Shown here: piece by piece, positions 51,408-59,702 of the stretch
Position numbering within the stretch: position 1 is the stretch's first letter
Layout of the letters: every line of letters begins with the position of its first letter
Notes under the pieces: generated by a model
The model's database searches: none
What the model saw: only the letters and a program-made list of their open reading frames with translations
What the model was told of the DNA's origin: nothing
Source: Edaphobacter aggregans
GTDB lineage: Bacteria > Acidobacteriota > Terriglobia > Terriglobales > Acidobacteriaceae
Reading direction: 5' to 3'
DNA length: 64,000 nucleotides
NCBI GenBank assembly: GCA_022736715.1
Contig: DZDJ01000007.1
Coordinates: 41,076-105,075 of the forward strand
Program-made: the position numbers and the translations under genes

Positions 51408-51947
51408 ATGGCAACTATGATGGCTCCCGTGGAAACACGGGAAGTTCTTCGTTGCGATCATTGCAGTCTGGTGCAGTTCCGCACCAGCAACTCGCTTTGC
51501 CGTCGCTGCCACAAACCACTGGAAATTGAAGAGCCGGAAGTGCATTCAGCCGGGCTCTCGCTTGTTCCACAGCAGCAACCCCCAGCGGAACATAGCGGTT
51601 TGCAGGTTGCAGATGCGGTCCGCGACCTTCGTAGAATGCGTAACCTGAGCCAGCGACAGTTGGCAGGGCGCATGAACGTGCCGCGCACCTATATCTCCAA
51701 GATCGAAAACGGCAAGGCCACGCCGACACTCTCGTCCCTGGAGCGACTGGCGGCGGCTCTGCAGGTGGATATTTCCGCGTTATTGCGGGATGCACGCAGC
51801 CGCCAGCAGGACGAACTGGCCATGCTGCTCAGCGATCCGTTTCTGGCGGAAATTGCGGAGCATGTCTCCCGGCTCGATGGGCTGCAACGCTCCATCGTGC
51901 TGAACCATGTCCGCGAGCTGGCTATCGGGCGGCGGCGCACGGCCTGA
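51408..51947 (+). CDS. Zinc-ribbon plus XRE-family transcriptional regulator
   Basis: 179 aa. N-terminal zinc-ribbon with Cys16, Cys19, Cys31 and Cys34 (RCDHCSL...LCRRCHKPL), a linker, an HTH_3/XRE domain at about residues 68-125 (LRRMRNLSQRQLAGRMNVP, then TYISKIENGKATPTLSSLE), and a helical C-terminal tail. Likely a DNA-binding regulator; ligand and targets unknown. No Shine-Dalgarno is seen before the ATG at 51408; ATGs at 51417 and 51420 are alternatives. A palindrome lies 40 bp upstream. Confidence 0.85.
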   Translation: MATMMAPVETREVLRCDHCSLVQFRTSNSLCRRCHKPLEIEEPEVHSAGLSLVPQQQPPAEHSGLQVADAVRDLRRMRNLSQRQLAGRMNVPRTYISKIENGKATPTLSSLERLAAALQVDISALLRDARSRQQDELAMLLSDPFLAEIAEHVSRLDGLQRSIVLNHVRELAIGRRRTA

Positions 51948-52048
51948 TCCATTCGTTATGCGCGGAAGTTTAGCCGCCGGAGATGGAAGCAGGCCAGGCT
52001 TCGCCGCAGCAACATTCCAGCATGGCCGTAACTGCTGATTCCGTGGTT

Positions 52049-52078
52049 CTCCACACGCTGTGCTCGTTGCGTGTGGAG
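52049..52078. repeat. Stem-loop between the XRE gene and uppS
   Basis: CTCCACACGC (52049-52058) / GCGTGTGGAG (52069-52078), perfect 10-bp arms with a 10-nt loop, about 100 bp after the XRE gene and 60 bp before uppS. There is no T-run. It could be a terminator-like stem or a leader structure of uppS. Confidence 0.6.
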
Positions 52079-52140
52079 GGTCACTGTGCTACGGTCTAAG
52101 CTGCTAGGTTCCATAGTTGGGCCTTCCTCTGAGAATTTCC

Positions 52141-53019
52141 ATGACCCGTAAAGCCAGCCGCATACACGAGCTTTCCGCCGAGGAGCAATCGGTCTACCGG
52201 AATCTGGACCAGGAACAGATGCCGCGGCATGTCGCCATCATCATGGATGGCAACGGCCGCTGGGCAGGCAAACGTAGCCTGAAACGCTTCTTCGGCCACC
52301 AGCAGGGTGCCGAGTCCGTTCAGTACGTGGTGGAGACCGCCTCCCGCATTGACCTTCCCTGGCTGACGCTGTACGCCTTTTCGCTGGAAAACAACCTGCG
52401 CCGCCCCAGAAGCGAAGTTAATTTTCTGATGAAGCTGCTCAAGTCCTACCTGGTGGGCAATGTGCAGCGCATGAACGACAACAACGTCCGCATTGCCTAC
52501 ATTGGACGCACCGGCGAGTTGCCCAGCGAGGTGCAGGAGACGATGCGGTGGGCCATGGAGTCGACGGCCAGGAACACCGGCACCACGCTGACGCTGGCGC
52601 TGAACTATGGCGCCCGATCGGAGATTGTGGACGCCGTGCGCCAGATGGCCCGCTCCATGGTGGAACAGGCGGCAGCACAGAATCTTTCTCTGGAGGACCT
52701 GCTTTTCCGGCTGAACCAGATGGATGAGGATGCTATTGGCCGCAACCTGTACACCGGGAAAATGCCGGATCCGGATCTGGTGATCCGCACCAGCGGCGAG
52801 CTGCGGGTGAGCAATTTTCTGCTGTGGCAGATTGCCTACTCTGAGATTTTTGTAACCGACCGCTTGTGGCCCGACTTCCGCGGCATCCATCTGCTGGAAG
52901 CTATTGCCGACTATCAGCGCCGCGAACGCCGCTACGGCGGACTGGGCGATGGGGCCAGCGATGAAAAGACGACTGAGCTGGAGTCCGGCAAGGACATCAG
53001 TGAGTTGGTGCGCCATTGA
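52141..53019 (+). CDS. uppS: Undecaprenyl diphosphate synthase (isoprenyl transferase)
   Basis: 292 aa cis-prenyltransferase that makes C55-PP for cell-wall carriers. HVAIIMDGNGRWA (residues 30-42) has the catalytic Asp36, and the C-terminal RTSGELRVSNFLLWQ block binds IPP. The ATG at 52141 is the best start; the frame opens at a TTG at 52117. First gene of the uppS-cdsA-dxr-rseP group, in which uppS and dxr belong to isoprenoid supply. N-terminal extension of about 25 residues relative to E. coli. Confidence 0.95.
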   Translation: MTRKASRIHELSAEEQSVYRNLDQEQMPRHVAIIMDGNGRWAGKRSLKRFFGHQQGAESVQYVVETASRIDLPWLTLYAFSLENNLRRPRSEVNFLMKLLKSYLVGNVQRMNDNNVRIAYIGRTGELPSEVQETMRWAMESTARNTGTTLTLALNYGARSEIVDAVRQMARSMVEQAAAQNLSLEDLLFRLNQMDEDAIGRNLYTGKMPDPDLVIRTSGELRVSNFLLWQIAYSEIFVTDRLWPDFRGIHLLEAIADYQRRERRYGGLGDGASDEKTTELESGKDISELVRH

Positions 53020-53095
53020 ATTCCGTGGAATAGCCGGATTTATTGCTGCAAACCCTCCCCTTGTCCCCATACAACCGTGTATTCTTGCCTGAACT

Positions 53096-53935
53096 ATGCT
53101 CCGAATTCTGACTGCGTTTGTCCTGATTGTGATCGTCCTGCTGCTGCTCTTCAAAGCGCCGCTGGGAGTGCTGACGCTGGCCTGTGCCGTTGTGGCCATG
53201 CTGGCCATGTATGAATATGCGCATCTGGCCAACGCCATCGGGGCCTCGGTTCCGGTATGGCTTCTGCTGGCAGCCACGGCCATCTTTTTTTACATTACCT
53301 TTACCTTCCCCGGTTTGCAGCTTCCGGTGCTGGGCGCGCTGACGCTCATTTTCTTTGGCTATGCCACCTTTCAGGGGCCGTTGGAACAGGTATTGCAGAA
53401 CTCCGCCTACGCCAGCTTTGGCCTCCTCTATGTCGCCTATCCGCTGACGCTGATTTCGCTGCTCAGTACGCAGGAAAATGGCACCGCGTTGCTGCTGTTT
53501 CTGCTGGTGGTGGTGTGGGCGGGCGACATTGTGGCGCTCTATGTGGGGAAATCGCTGGGCAAACGCAAGCTGGCGCCGCACCTGAGCCCTAATAAGACAT
53601 GGGAAGGCAGCATCGGCTCCATGGCGGGCAGCCTGCTGGGCGGAGCCGCCATTGTGCTCACCCTCAACCAGCTTAATGCCCGCAGCCTGACCGACCTGAG
53701 CTTTGCCGATCCGCTGTGGCAGTGGCTGGTCATCGCGGCGCTGCTGAATGTCGCGGCGCAGGTGGGCGACCTGGTGGAATCGGCCATCAAACGCAGTGCC
53801 GGGGTGAAGGATTCCGGCAAATTGTTGCCGGGGCATGGCGGCATGCTGGATCGCATTGACGCGCTGCTGCTGGCAACCCCGGTACTCTGGTACGCGCAGT
53901 TGCTTCAGGGTTATTTTGTATTACGCAGATATTAA
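53096..53935 (+). CDS. cdsA: Phosphatidate cytidylyltransferase
   Basis: 279 aa polytopic inner-membrane enzyme making CDP-diacylglycerol. The C-terminal signature KRSAGVKDSGKLLPGHGGMLDRID is clear (SAGVKDSGKLLPGHGG within it), and the GDIVALYVGKSLGKRKLAPHLSPNKTWEG region is conserved, here described in parts. About eight hydrophobic segments precede it. Gene follows uppS by 76 bp. Confidence 0.95.
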   Translation: MLRILTAFVLIVIVLLLLFKAPLGVLTLACAVVAMLAMYEYAHLANAIGASVPVWLLLAATAIFFYITFTFPGLQLPVLGALTLIFFGYATFQGPLEQVLQNSAYASFGLLYVAYPLTLISLLSTQENGTALLLFLLVVVWAGDIVALYVGKSLGKRKLAPHLSPNKTWEGSIGSMAGSLLGGAAIVLTLNQLNARSLTDLSFADPLWQWLVIAALLNVAAQVGDLVESAIKRSAGVKDSGKLLPGHGGMLDRIDALLLATPVLWYAQLLQGYFVLRRY

Positions 53936-53963
53936 TTTTTTAAGCAAAGCAGGTACTGGTTTC

Positions 53964-55169
53964 TTGAATACGGTTCCCACCCCCAAGCGCATCGCCATCC
54001 TGGGCTCCACAGGCTCCATTGGCCACAGCACGCTCAGCATTGTGGAAAGTTTCCCGGAGCGCTACTCCGTGGTTTCACTGGCGGCTGGACGCAATGTGGA
54101 GGATGCCCTGGCCCAATGCCTGCGCTGGCGTCCTCGCGTGGTTTCCATGGCCGATGCGCAACTGGCCGATGCGTTACAGCGAAAGCTGAATGCAAATGGA
54201 ATCAAAGACATCGAGGTAGTTTACGGCAGCGCCGGCACGATCCGCGTCGCCACCTTGCCGGACGTCGACTTTGTGGTGAGCGCCATTGTGGGCGTAGCCG
54301 GGCTGGAGGCCACCTACGCTGCCGTGCAGGCAGGCAAGACCATTGGCCTGGCCAATAAAGAGTGCCTAGTGGCAGCCGGAGAACTGATTATTGCCGCCGC
54401 CCGCGAGAAGAATGTGGCCCTGCTGCCGATCGACAGCGAGCACAACGCCGTGCACCAGTGCATGCGCGGCGGCACACGGCAGGAGGTCAGAAACATCTGG
54501 CTGACGGCCTCCGGCGGGCCATTCCGCAACATGCCGCTGGCCGAATTTGAGCACATCACAGTGGAACAGGCACTGAAGCACCCCACCTGGGTGATGGGCC
54601 GCCGCATCACCGTCGATTCCGCCACCATGTTGAATAAAGGGTTGGAAATCATTGAAGCGTGCCGGCTTTTCGACGTCCCGGCCTCGCAGGTGAAGGTGAC
54701 GGTGCATCCGCAGTCCACCATCCATTCACTGGTGGAGTTTGTGGACGGCAGCATTCTGGCCCAGCTTTCCGTAACGGACATGCGCCTACCGGTTCTGTAT
54801 GCGCTCAGCTACCCGGAGCGGGTGCCATCTGATCTAAACTTCGACCTTAAGTCGTTGAGCCAGCTTGACTTTTCCACGCCGGATTTTGAGCGCTTCCCTT
54901 GCCTGCGACTGGCCTATGAAGCAGCCGAAGCTGGCGGTTCGGCCTGTATTGCGCTGAATGCGGCCGATGAGGTGGCAGTGGCGGCATTCCTCAATGGTGT
55001 GATTCCTTTTACCAGTATTCCACGTACAATTGAAGCAGTGCTCACGCGGATGCCCGTGACCCACCCGGCTACGATTCCAGCAGTTCTGGAGGCCGATGCG
55101 GAAGCGCGCAGCGTGGCACGCGAGGTCTTATCGTCTGCGGCCAGCATGGCAACGACAACTCGCATCTGA
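53964..55169 (+). CDS. dxr: 1-deoxy-D-xylulose 5-phosphate reductoisomerase
   Basis: 401-aa NADPH-dependent enzyme of the MEP isoprenoid pathway. N-terminal ILGSTGSIGHSTL nucleotide-binding motif, the PIDSEHNA metal/substrate motif, the flexible loop ASGGPFR and the later TVDSATMLNKGLEIIEA. I choose the TTG at 53964 as start; the frame is open further upstream but overlaps cdsA, and the enzyme begins with MNTVPTPKRIAILG. Its product feeds uppS and the polyprenyl synthase further on. Confidence 0.94.
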   Translation: MNTVPTPKRIAILGSTGSIGHSTLSIVESFPERYSVVSLAAGRNVEDALAQCLRWRPRVVSMADAQLADALQRKLNANGIKDIEVVYGSAGTIRVATLPDVDFVVSAIVGVAGLEATYAAVQAGKTIGLANKECLVAAGELIIAAAREKNVALLPIDSEHNAVHQCMRGGTRQEVRNIWLTASGGPFRNMPLAEFEHITVEQALKHPTWVMGRRITVDSATMLNKGLEIIEACRLFDVPASQVKVTVHPQSTIHSLVEFVDGSILAQLSVTDMRLPVLYALSYPERVPSDLNFDLKSLSQLDFSTPDFERFPCLRLAYEAAEAGGSACIALNAADEVAVAAFLNGVIPFTSIPRTIEAVLTRMPVTHPATIPAVLEADAEARSVAREVLSSAASMATTTRI

Positions 55170-55204
55170 CAAGGGTGTTTCACGAACCAGAGATCGTCGG
55201 TACT

Positions 55205-56566
55205 ATGCACTTTTTCCTAACCAGTCTCCTCTCCATGCTTGTTGTTCTTGGCGTCATGGTGCTTGTCCATGAATTTGGCCATTTCGCCGTCGCCAAGCTC
55301 TGCGGTGTTCGCGTGGAAGTCTTCTCCATCGGCTTCGGCAAGCGCCTCTTCGGCTTCAAACGCGGCGATACGGACTATCGCCTGAGCCTGCTCCCCCTTG
55401 GCGGCTACGTCAAAATGACAGGCGAAAATCCGGGCGAGGAGACCAGCGGCGACCCTGGGGAGTTCAGTTCGCATCCCCGCTGGCAGCGCATCCTGATTGC
55501 CCTGGCTGGCCCGATTGCCAACTTTATTCTGGCCCTTGGCCTGATGACCATCGTATACATGGTGCACAACGAAGTGGAGCTCTTCCGCAGCGGCCCGGCC
55601 GTGGTGGATTATGTTTCCCCGGACAGCGTAGCCGCCAGGACGGGTCTGCAAAGCGGCGACACCATTGTGCATTTTGATACGGTCAACAAGCCGACGTGGG
55701 AGCAGGTGCACATCCGCTCACTGCTGAACCTGAACCAGCCGGTGAAGCTGAGCTATCTGCATGGCGGCAGGCAGGTGGACACCACCATGGTAGTGACCTA
55801 CAGGGGCAATCCGGATGATTTTGATGCGAGCGATCTGGGCCTGGTGCCGCAGATGCAGTCAACACCACTCAAGGTGCTCACACTGGAGCCAGGCATGCCA
55901 GCCGAGGCTGGCGGACTCAAAGCCAATGACCTGATCGTCTCTGCCGATGGAATCCAACTGCATTCCGTGCCCGCACTGCTCACCTTTCTGCAGGATGACA
56001 AGGGTGCCCCAATTACGCTGGATGTCCTGCGTAATCAGCAGCCAGTGACACTGCAAATTACGCCCAAGCTGACGGATTCCGGCCCGGACGGAAAGGCATA
56101 TCGGCTGGGCTTCAGCGCCACTCCGCCCCCGGTGGAAGTGCAGCGCATGCCTTTCGTCGAAGCATTGAACTCCTCTGTCAGCTACAACCTGAAGAGTTCC
56201 ACGCTGATTCTGGAAGTGCTGCACCGCATGTTCACGCGGCAGGTTTCCATGCGCAGTATGATGGGCCCGATTGGCATTGCGGAGCAGACAGGGATTGCCG
56301 TCTCCATGCCGGGATGGATGCCGCTGGCGCAACTGATGGCCGTCATCAGCCTGAACTTGGGCATCTTCAACCTGCTGCCGATCCCGATTCTGGATGGTGG
56401 CCTGATTGTGATGCTACTGGTGGAGAGCGTGATCCGGCGCGATCTGAACCAGCAGTTGAAGGAACGCATCTACCAGGCGGCCTTTGTATGCCTGCTGCTG
56501 TTTGCAGCCTTTGTCATGTTCAACGACATCACCAAGCTGCCACTATTCAGCAAGCTCAAGCCGTAA
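55205..56566 (+). CDS. rseP: RseP-type site-2 zinc metalloprotease
   Basis: 453-aa intramembrane protease. HEFGH at residues 22-26 is the zinc motif, with the second metal/active-site motif NLLPIPILDGG near the C-terminus; four transmembrane segments and two PDZ domains lie between. It cleaves membrane-anchored anti-sigma factors and removes signal peptide remnants (family knowledge). The ATG at 55205 gives the normal MHFFLTSLL start; a GTG at 55175 is an alternative. Confidence 0.94.
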   Translation: MHFFLTSLLSMLVVLGVMVLVHEFGHFAVAKLCGVRVEVFSIGFGKRLFGFKRGDTDYRLSLLPLGGYVKMTGENPGEETSGDPGEFSSHPRWQRILIALAGPIANFILALGLMTIVYMVHNEVELFRSGPAVVDYVSPDSVAARTGLQSGDTIVHFDTVNKPTWEQVHIRSLLNLNQPVKLSYLHGGRQVDTTMVVTYRGNPDDFDASDLGLVPQMQSTPLKVLTLEPGMPAEAGGLKANDLIVSADGIQLHSVPALLTFLQDDKGAPITLDVLRNQQPVTLQITPKLTDSGPDGKAYRLGFSATPPPVEVQRMPFVEALNSSVSYNLKSSTLILEVLHRMFTRQVSMRSMMGPIGIAEQTGIAVSMPGWMPLAQLMAVISLNLGIFNLLPIPILDGGLIVMLLVESVIRRDLNQQLKERIYQAAFVCLLLFAAFVMFNDITKLPLFSKLKP

Positions 56567-56569
56567 GTC

Positions 56570-56693
56570 AGCGAGTCAGCAAGTCAGGAATGGCCCCTCC
56601 AGGAGGGGCCATTCCTGTTGCTGTTCAATTTGCCTGCTAACAGCAAAAATCTGATGCAACATCACTCCCTGCAAACTGACTTGCCGACTCGCT
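56570..56693. repeat. Palindromic element with 18-bp inverted ends between rseP and the DHH gene
   Basis: Left arm AGCGAGTCAGCAAGTCAG (56570-56587) and right arm CTGACTTGCCGACTCGCT (56676-56693) match inversely at 17 of 18 positions. Inside, AGGAATGGCCCCTCC (56586-56600) and GGAGGGGCCATTCCT (56602-56616) form a perfect 15-bp stem with a 1-nt centre. The left arm holds about three tandem 8-bp units (RAGTCAGS). It lies between convergent genes, so a two-way terminator role and a mobile or repetitive origin are both possible. Confidence 0.75.
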
Positions 56694-56696
56694 CCC

Positions 56697-57686
56697 TCAC
56701 AATGCCGCTTCATGCGCGCGTAGTTCAGCCACTATCTCCGCGGCGGCCTGCCGGGCAAGATCGCCTTTTTCCGGTGGAAAGCTGATGGCGCCTACGCGGG
56801 CATGGCCGCCGCCACCGTATCGCTCGCAGAGGGTGGCCAGGTTCACCATTTCCTCCGGCTTGCGCGTTGTCCACGGATTGGAACCCACCGCGACCTTCGT
56901 CCGGAAGCTGCTTTTGCTCAGGCCAACGTTGTAGGTCGCCCGCGGGTGCAGATAATACGGAATGAACTTGTTGTAGCCCTCGGTGGGATGGTCGGTAATG
57001 TCAAAGTAGATGGTTCCCTGCTCGCAGACAGAGCGCTCCCGGATGAGTGCAATGGACTTTTCATGCCGCTCCAGCAGCGGGGGCAGCAACTCCTGCACAA
57101 ATGGCTGGTCGAGCACCTGCTGCAGACTCATGCTGGTCAGCAGCGGAATGAGCCGCGGCACCAGGGCCGGGTCCTGCGTGGACTCGATGACCATGGTCAG
57201 CTTCATGGCCGGCGCGGCCATTTCCACGGCAGACTCGGCGCTTTCGTAACGGGCGCTGTCCACAATGTCTGCCCAGCGCACCAGCTCCGCCAGCGGTGCG
57301 GCGTCAAAGCCGAACCTGGTGCTGGCAATGTGGGCGATAAAGCTGGTGCAGGAGGGGTACTGCGGGTCATAGAACTTGCGCATCGTCTGCGAGCCGTCCT
57401 GCTGGCCGCGCAGATAATGCGCCTGGTCTTCCGGCGTCAGAAATGCGCTCAGATGATGATCGAACCACCAGGTGATGCGGGGAGACGCGGAGTATTTGAA
57501 ATCGACAATCGCGTTTTCGTCTCCAATAAAATCGGCCTCGTTGAACAGCGCACCTGCGCGGTGCACCAGCCCATGAAATTCATAGGATGCGGAGGTGCCG
57601 ACGCACTCGCGATGGAAACGCGCAAATAACGATGCGGAGCAGGCCCCGTCAAAACACTTGTCGTGGTAAAAAACACGGATCTTCAA
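56697..57686 (-). CDS. DHH-family phosphoesterase
   Basis: 329 aa. DHH fold: an early HDKCFDG aspartate block, the FDHHLSAF motif carrying the two histidines, and the C-terminal GGGGHARVGAISFP of DHHA1. The start TTG at 57686 has AAGGA 9 nt before it and gives MKIRVFYHDKCFDG; the frame runs longer upstream without signal. Related to NrnA/RecJ-type phosphoesterases but not clearly one of them; substrate unknown. Convergent with rseP. Confidence 0.82.
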   Translation of the reverse strand: MKIRVFYHDKCFDGACSASLFARFHRECVGTSASYEFHGLVHRAGALFNEADFIGDENAIVDFKYSASPRITWWFDHHLSAFLTPEDQAHYLRGQQDGSQTMRKFYDPQYPSCTSFIAHIASTRFGFDAAPLAELVRWADIVDSARYESAESAVEMAAPAMKLTMVIESTQDPALVPRLIPLLTSMSLQQVLDQPFVQELLPPLLERHEKSIALIRERSVCEQGTIYFDITDHPTEGYNKFIPYYLHPRATYNVGLSKSSFRTKVAVGSNPWTTRKPEEMVNLATLCERYGGGGHARVGAISFPPEKGDLARQAAAEIVAELRAHEAAL

Positions 57687-57791
57687 ACGTAAAATTCCTT
57701 CCACTTCCCCGGAGAAAATAAAATATATCGAATCTCTAAGCATTGACGGCGGTGCGCCCGCTGTCAAGCCAGTAGAGCGGAAAGTACAAAA

Positions 57792-59408
57792 TCATTCCTG
57801 CGAGAGCTGCTGCATGCGGCTTTCGCGCAGATCAATATCATGTTCCAGCAGGCGCAGAACTTCATCGTTGATGCGGCCCTCGTTGCGCAGGCGCACCACG
57901 GTATGGCGCTCCACGCCAAGTACGGCCAGGGCCACCTCACGCAGGCGGCTCTGATGCTGCGGGCTGATCCTCTTTCCGCTTGCATCCTGTCCCAGAATGG
58001 CGCCCAGTTGCATCTGGTAGCGGCGCATCATGCCATCGTAGATGTCCGCATATTGCGGCTCGTTCTTTTTCTGCTCGTCCTGCAAATACTCCATGGCTGC
58101 CGTCAGCATCATTCGCCGCGCATCTTCTTCTTCGCAGTTTTTTTCCTGGCGCATGGGGAAACCCAGTATGCGGATGATCCAGGGCAAGGACAACCCCTGC
58201 AGCACCAGCGTGACCAGAATGACGCAAAAGGTGAGAAAAACGATCAGGTCGCGCTGTGGAAAGGGGTTGCCGTCGGCCAGCGTCACCGGCAGCGTAATGG
58301 CGGCGGCCAGGGCGATTACGCCGCGCATCCCCGTCCAGCCAACCAGAAAGCTGGAGCGTAGGGAAGGCCGCAGCTCGTTGCGATGCAGCAGGTGCCTGCG
58401 GATGCGGTAGGAGAGCTGCATGCTCAGGAAGACCCATATCATGCGCAGCGCGATCAGCAGCGCGCTCAGGACCAGGCCATATTCGATAAGGGTGTGCAGG
58501 CCGTAGCCGTGGATGGCAGCCATTACATAGGGCAACTGCAGGCCGATGAGCACAAAGACCAGGCCATTGAGGATGAAACTGAGCGTGTTCCAGACGGCAT
58601 AAGTCTGGATGCGCACACTGGGCGAGAAAAAGTAGGCGCTCTGGCGGCTCAGATACAGCCCACAGACCACCACGGCCAGCACACCAGAGGCGCGAATCGC
58701 CTCTGCGGCGAGATAGGCAACATACGGCACCAGCATGCTGATGGTGATCTCGATCGGCCCATCATCCACCCAGCGCTCGAACCACTCCACCAGCAGCCCC
58801 ACCACCAGACCCAGCACAATACCGGCAACTGTCAGGTAGGTCCAGCGCAACAGCCCGGCGGCGAAGGTGGGAGTCCGGCCATCCACCAGAATGCCCAGCC
58901 CAAACTCCAGCGCCAGCAGCCCGGTGGCATCGTTCAACAGGCTTTCGCCTTCCAGAATATCCACAATGCGGCGTGGCAGGCGCATGCGCCTGGCGACGGA
59001 GGTGGCTGCAATGGCATCTGTGGTTGCGACCACAGCGCCAAGCACGAATCCGACGCGCCAGTCGAAGCCAGCCAGGAACCAGCCGGCAGCTTTGGCGACG
59101 CCGAAGACGGTGAATCCGACCAGTCCGCAGGCCAGCAAAAGAATGGTGATCAGATTGTGGCGAAACTCTCTCCAGGAGGTGAGCCATGCGGCGGAGTACA
59201 GCAGCGGCGGCAGAAAAATCAGAAAAACTACTTCCGGATTCAACCGGACCGGTGGAATGCCCGGCACAAAGCTGAGTAACAGGCCCGCCAGCACCAGAAT
59301 AATGGGAAATGGAATGCGCAGTTTGCGGGCCAGCGTTGCAAAGACCACCACAAACAGCAACAGGAACAGCAGGATCAATTGCAGCGTCTGCAGCCAGCCG
59401 CCGTGCAT
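57792..59408 (-). CDS. Na+/H+ antiporter, CPA1/NhaP type
   Basis: 538 aa. Eleven or twelve hydrophobic segments; the ion-binding region reads VLGAVVATTDAIAATSV with the conserved Asp, plus EGESLLNDATGLLALEF, a motif typical of NhaP/NHE-like antiporters. The C-terminal cytoplasmic tail (about residues 405-538) is charged and helical and could be regulatory. Exchanges Na+ or K+ for H+. A small Cys-rich ORF ends exactly at its ATG (59409-59573). Confidence 0.9.
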   Translation of the reverse strand: MHGGWLQTLQLILLFLLLFVVVFATLARKLRIPFPIILVLAGLLLSFVPGIPPVRLNPEVVFLIFLPPLLYSAAWLTSWREFRHNLITILLLACGLVGFTVFGVAKAAGWFLAGFDWRVGFVLGAVVATTDAIAATSVARRMRLPRRIVDILEGESLLNDATGLLALEFGLGILVDGRTPTFAAGLLRWTYLTVAGIVLGLVVGLLVEWFERWVDDGPIEITISMLVPYVAYLAAEAIRASGVLAVVVCGLYLSRQSAYFFSPSVRIQTYAVWNTLSFILNGLVFVLIGLQLPYVMAAIHGYGLHTLIEYGLVLSALLIALRMIWVFLSMQLSYRIRRHLLHRNELRPSLRSSFLVGWTGMRGVIALAAAITLPVTLADGNPFPQRDLIVFLTFCVILVTLVLQGLSLPWIIRILGFPMRQEKNCEEEDARRMMLTAAMEYLQDEQKKNEPQYADIYDGMMRRYQMQLGAILGQDASGKRISPQHQSRLREVALAVLGVERHTVVRLRNEGRINDEVLRLLEHDIDLRESRMQQLSQE

Positions 59409-59573
59409 CTATCGCCTGCCCTTCTGTTGCTTCCGGCACTGAGGGCACAGAGTGGTATCGCACTGTGCTGTGTAGTTGCGGCCGACGCGCCTGCGGTGCG
59501 CCAGAAAGCGGTCCCGGGCCTCGTGTAGCTCTTTCTGTGTCACGGTAGCATGATCATCGATCCGCGTCTGCAC
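59409..59573 (-). CDS. Small Cys-containing ORF directly upstream of nhaP
   Basis: 54-aa ORF starting with GTG at 59573 (G-rich stretch upstream that could act as Shine-Dalgarno) and stopping with TAG exactly one base before the nhaP ATG (stop 59409-59411, start 59408), so the two are translationally linked. It ends CDTTLCPQCRKQQKGRR, with a CxxxxCxxC pattern that might bind zinc, and is helical and basic before that. Third-position GC is similar to real genes here. An in-frame TGA lies upstream, so it is a bounded frame. It may be a real regulator or leader peptide of nhaP. No family recognised. Confidence 0.42.
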   Translation of the reverse strand: MQTRIDDHATVTQKELHEARDRFLAHRRRVGRNYTAQCDTTLCPQCRKQQKGRR

Positions 59574-59702
59574 AGCCCCACCCCGGTTTCAGAATGACTG
59601 AGGAGTAAAGGACAGCATAGCAAATGCGGAGTGTGCCCTGGCCGACTGTTTGCAGACTGTTTGCGGCGAGCAGCGCTGACAAATAGACTTAAAGCAGGCC
59701 GC

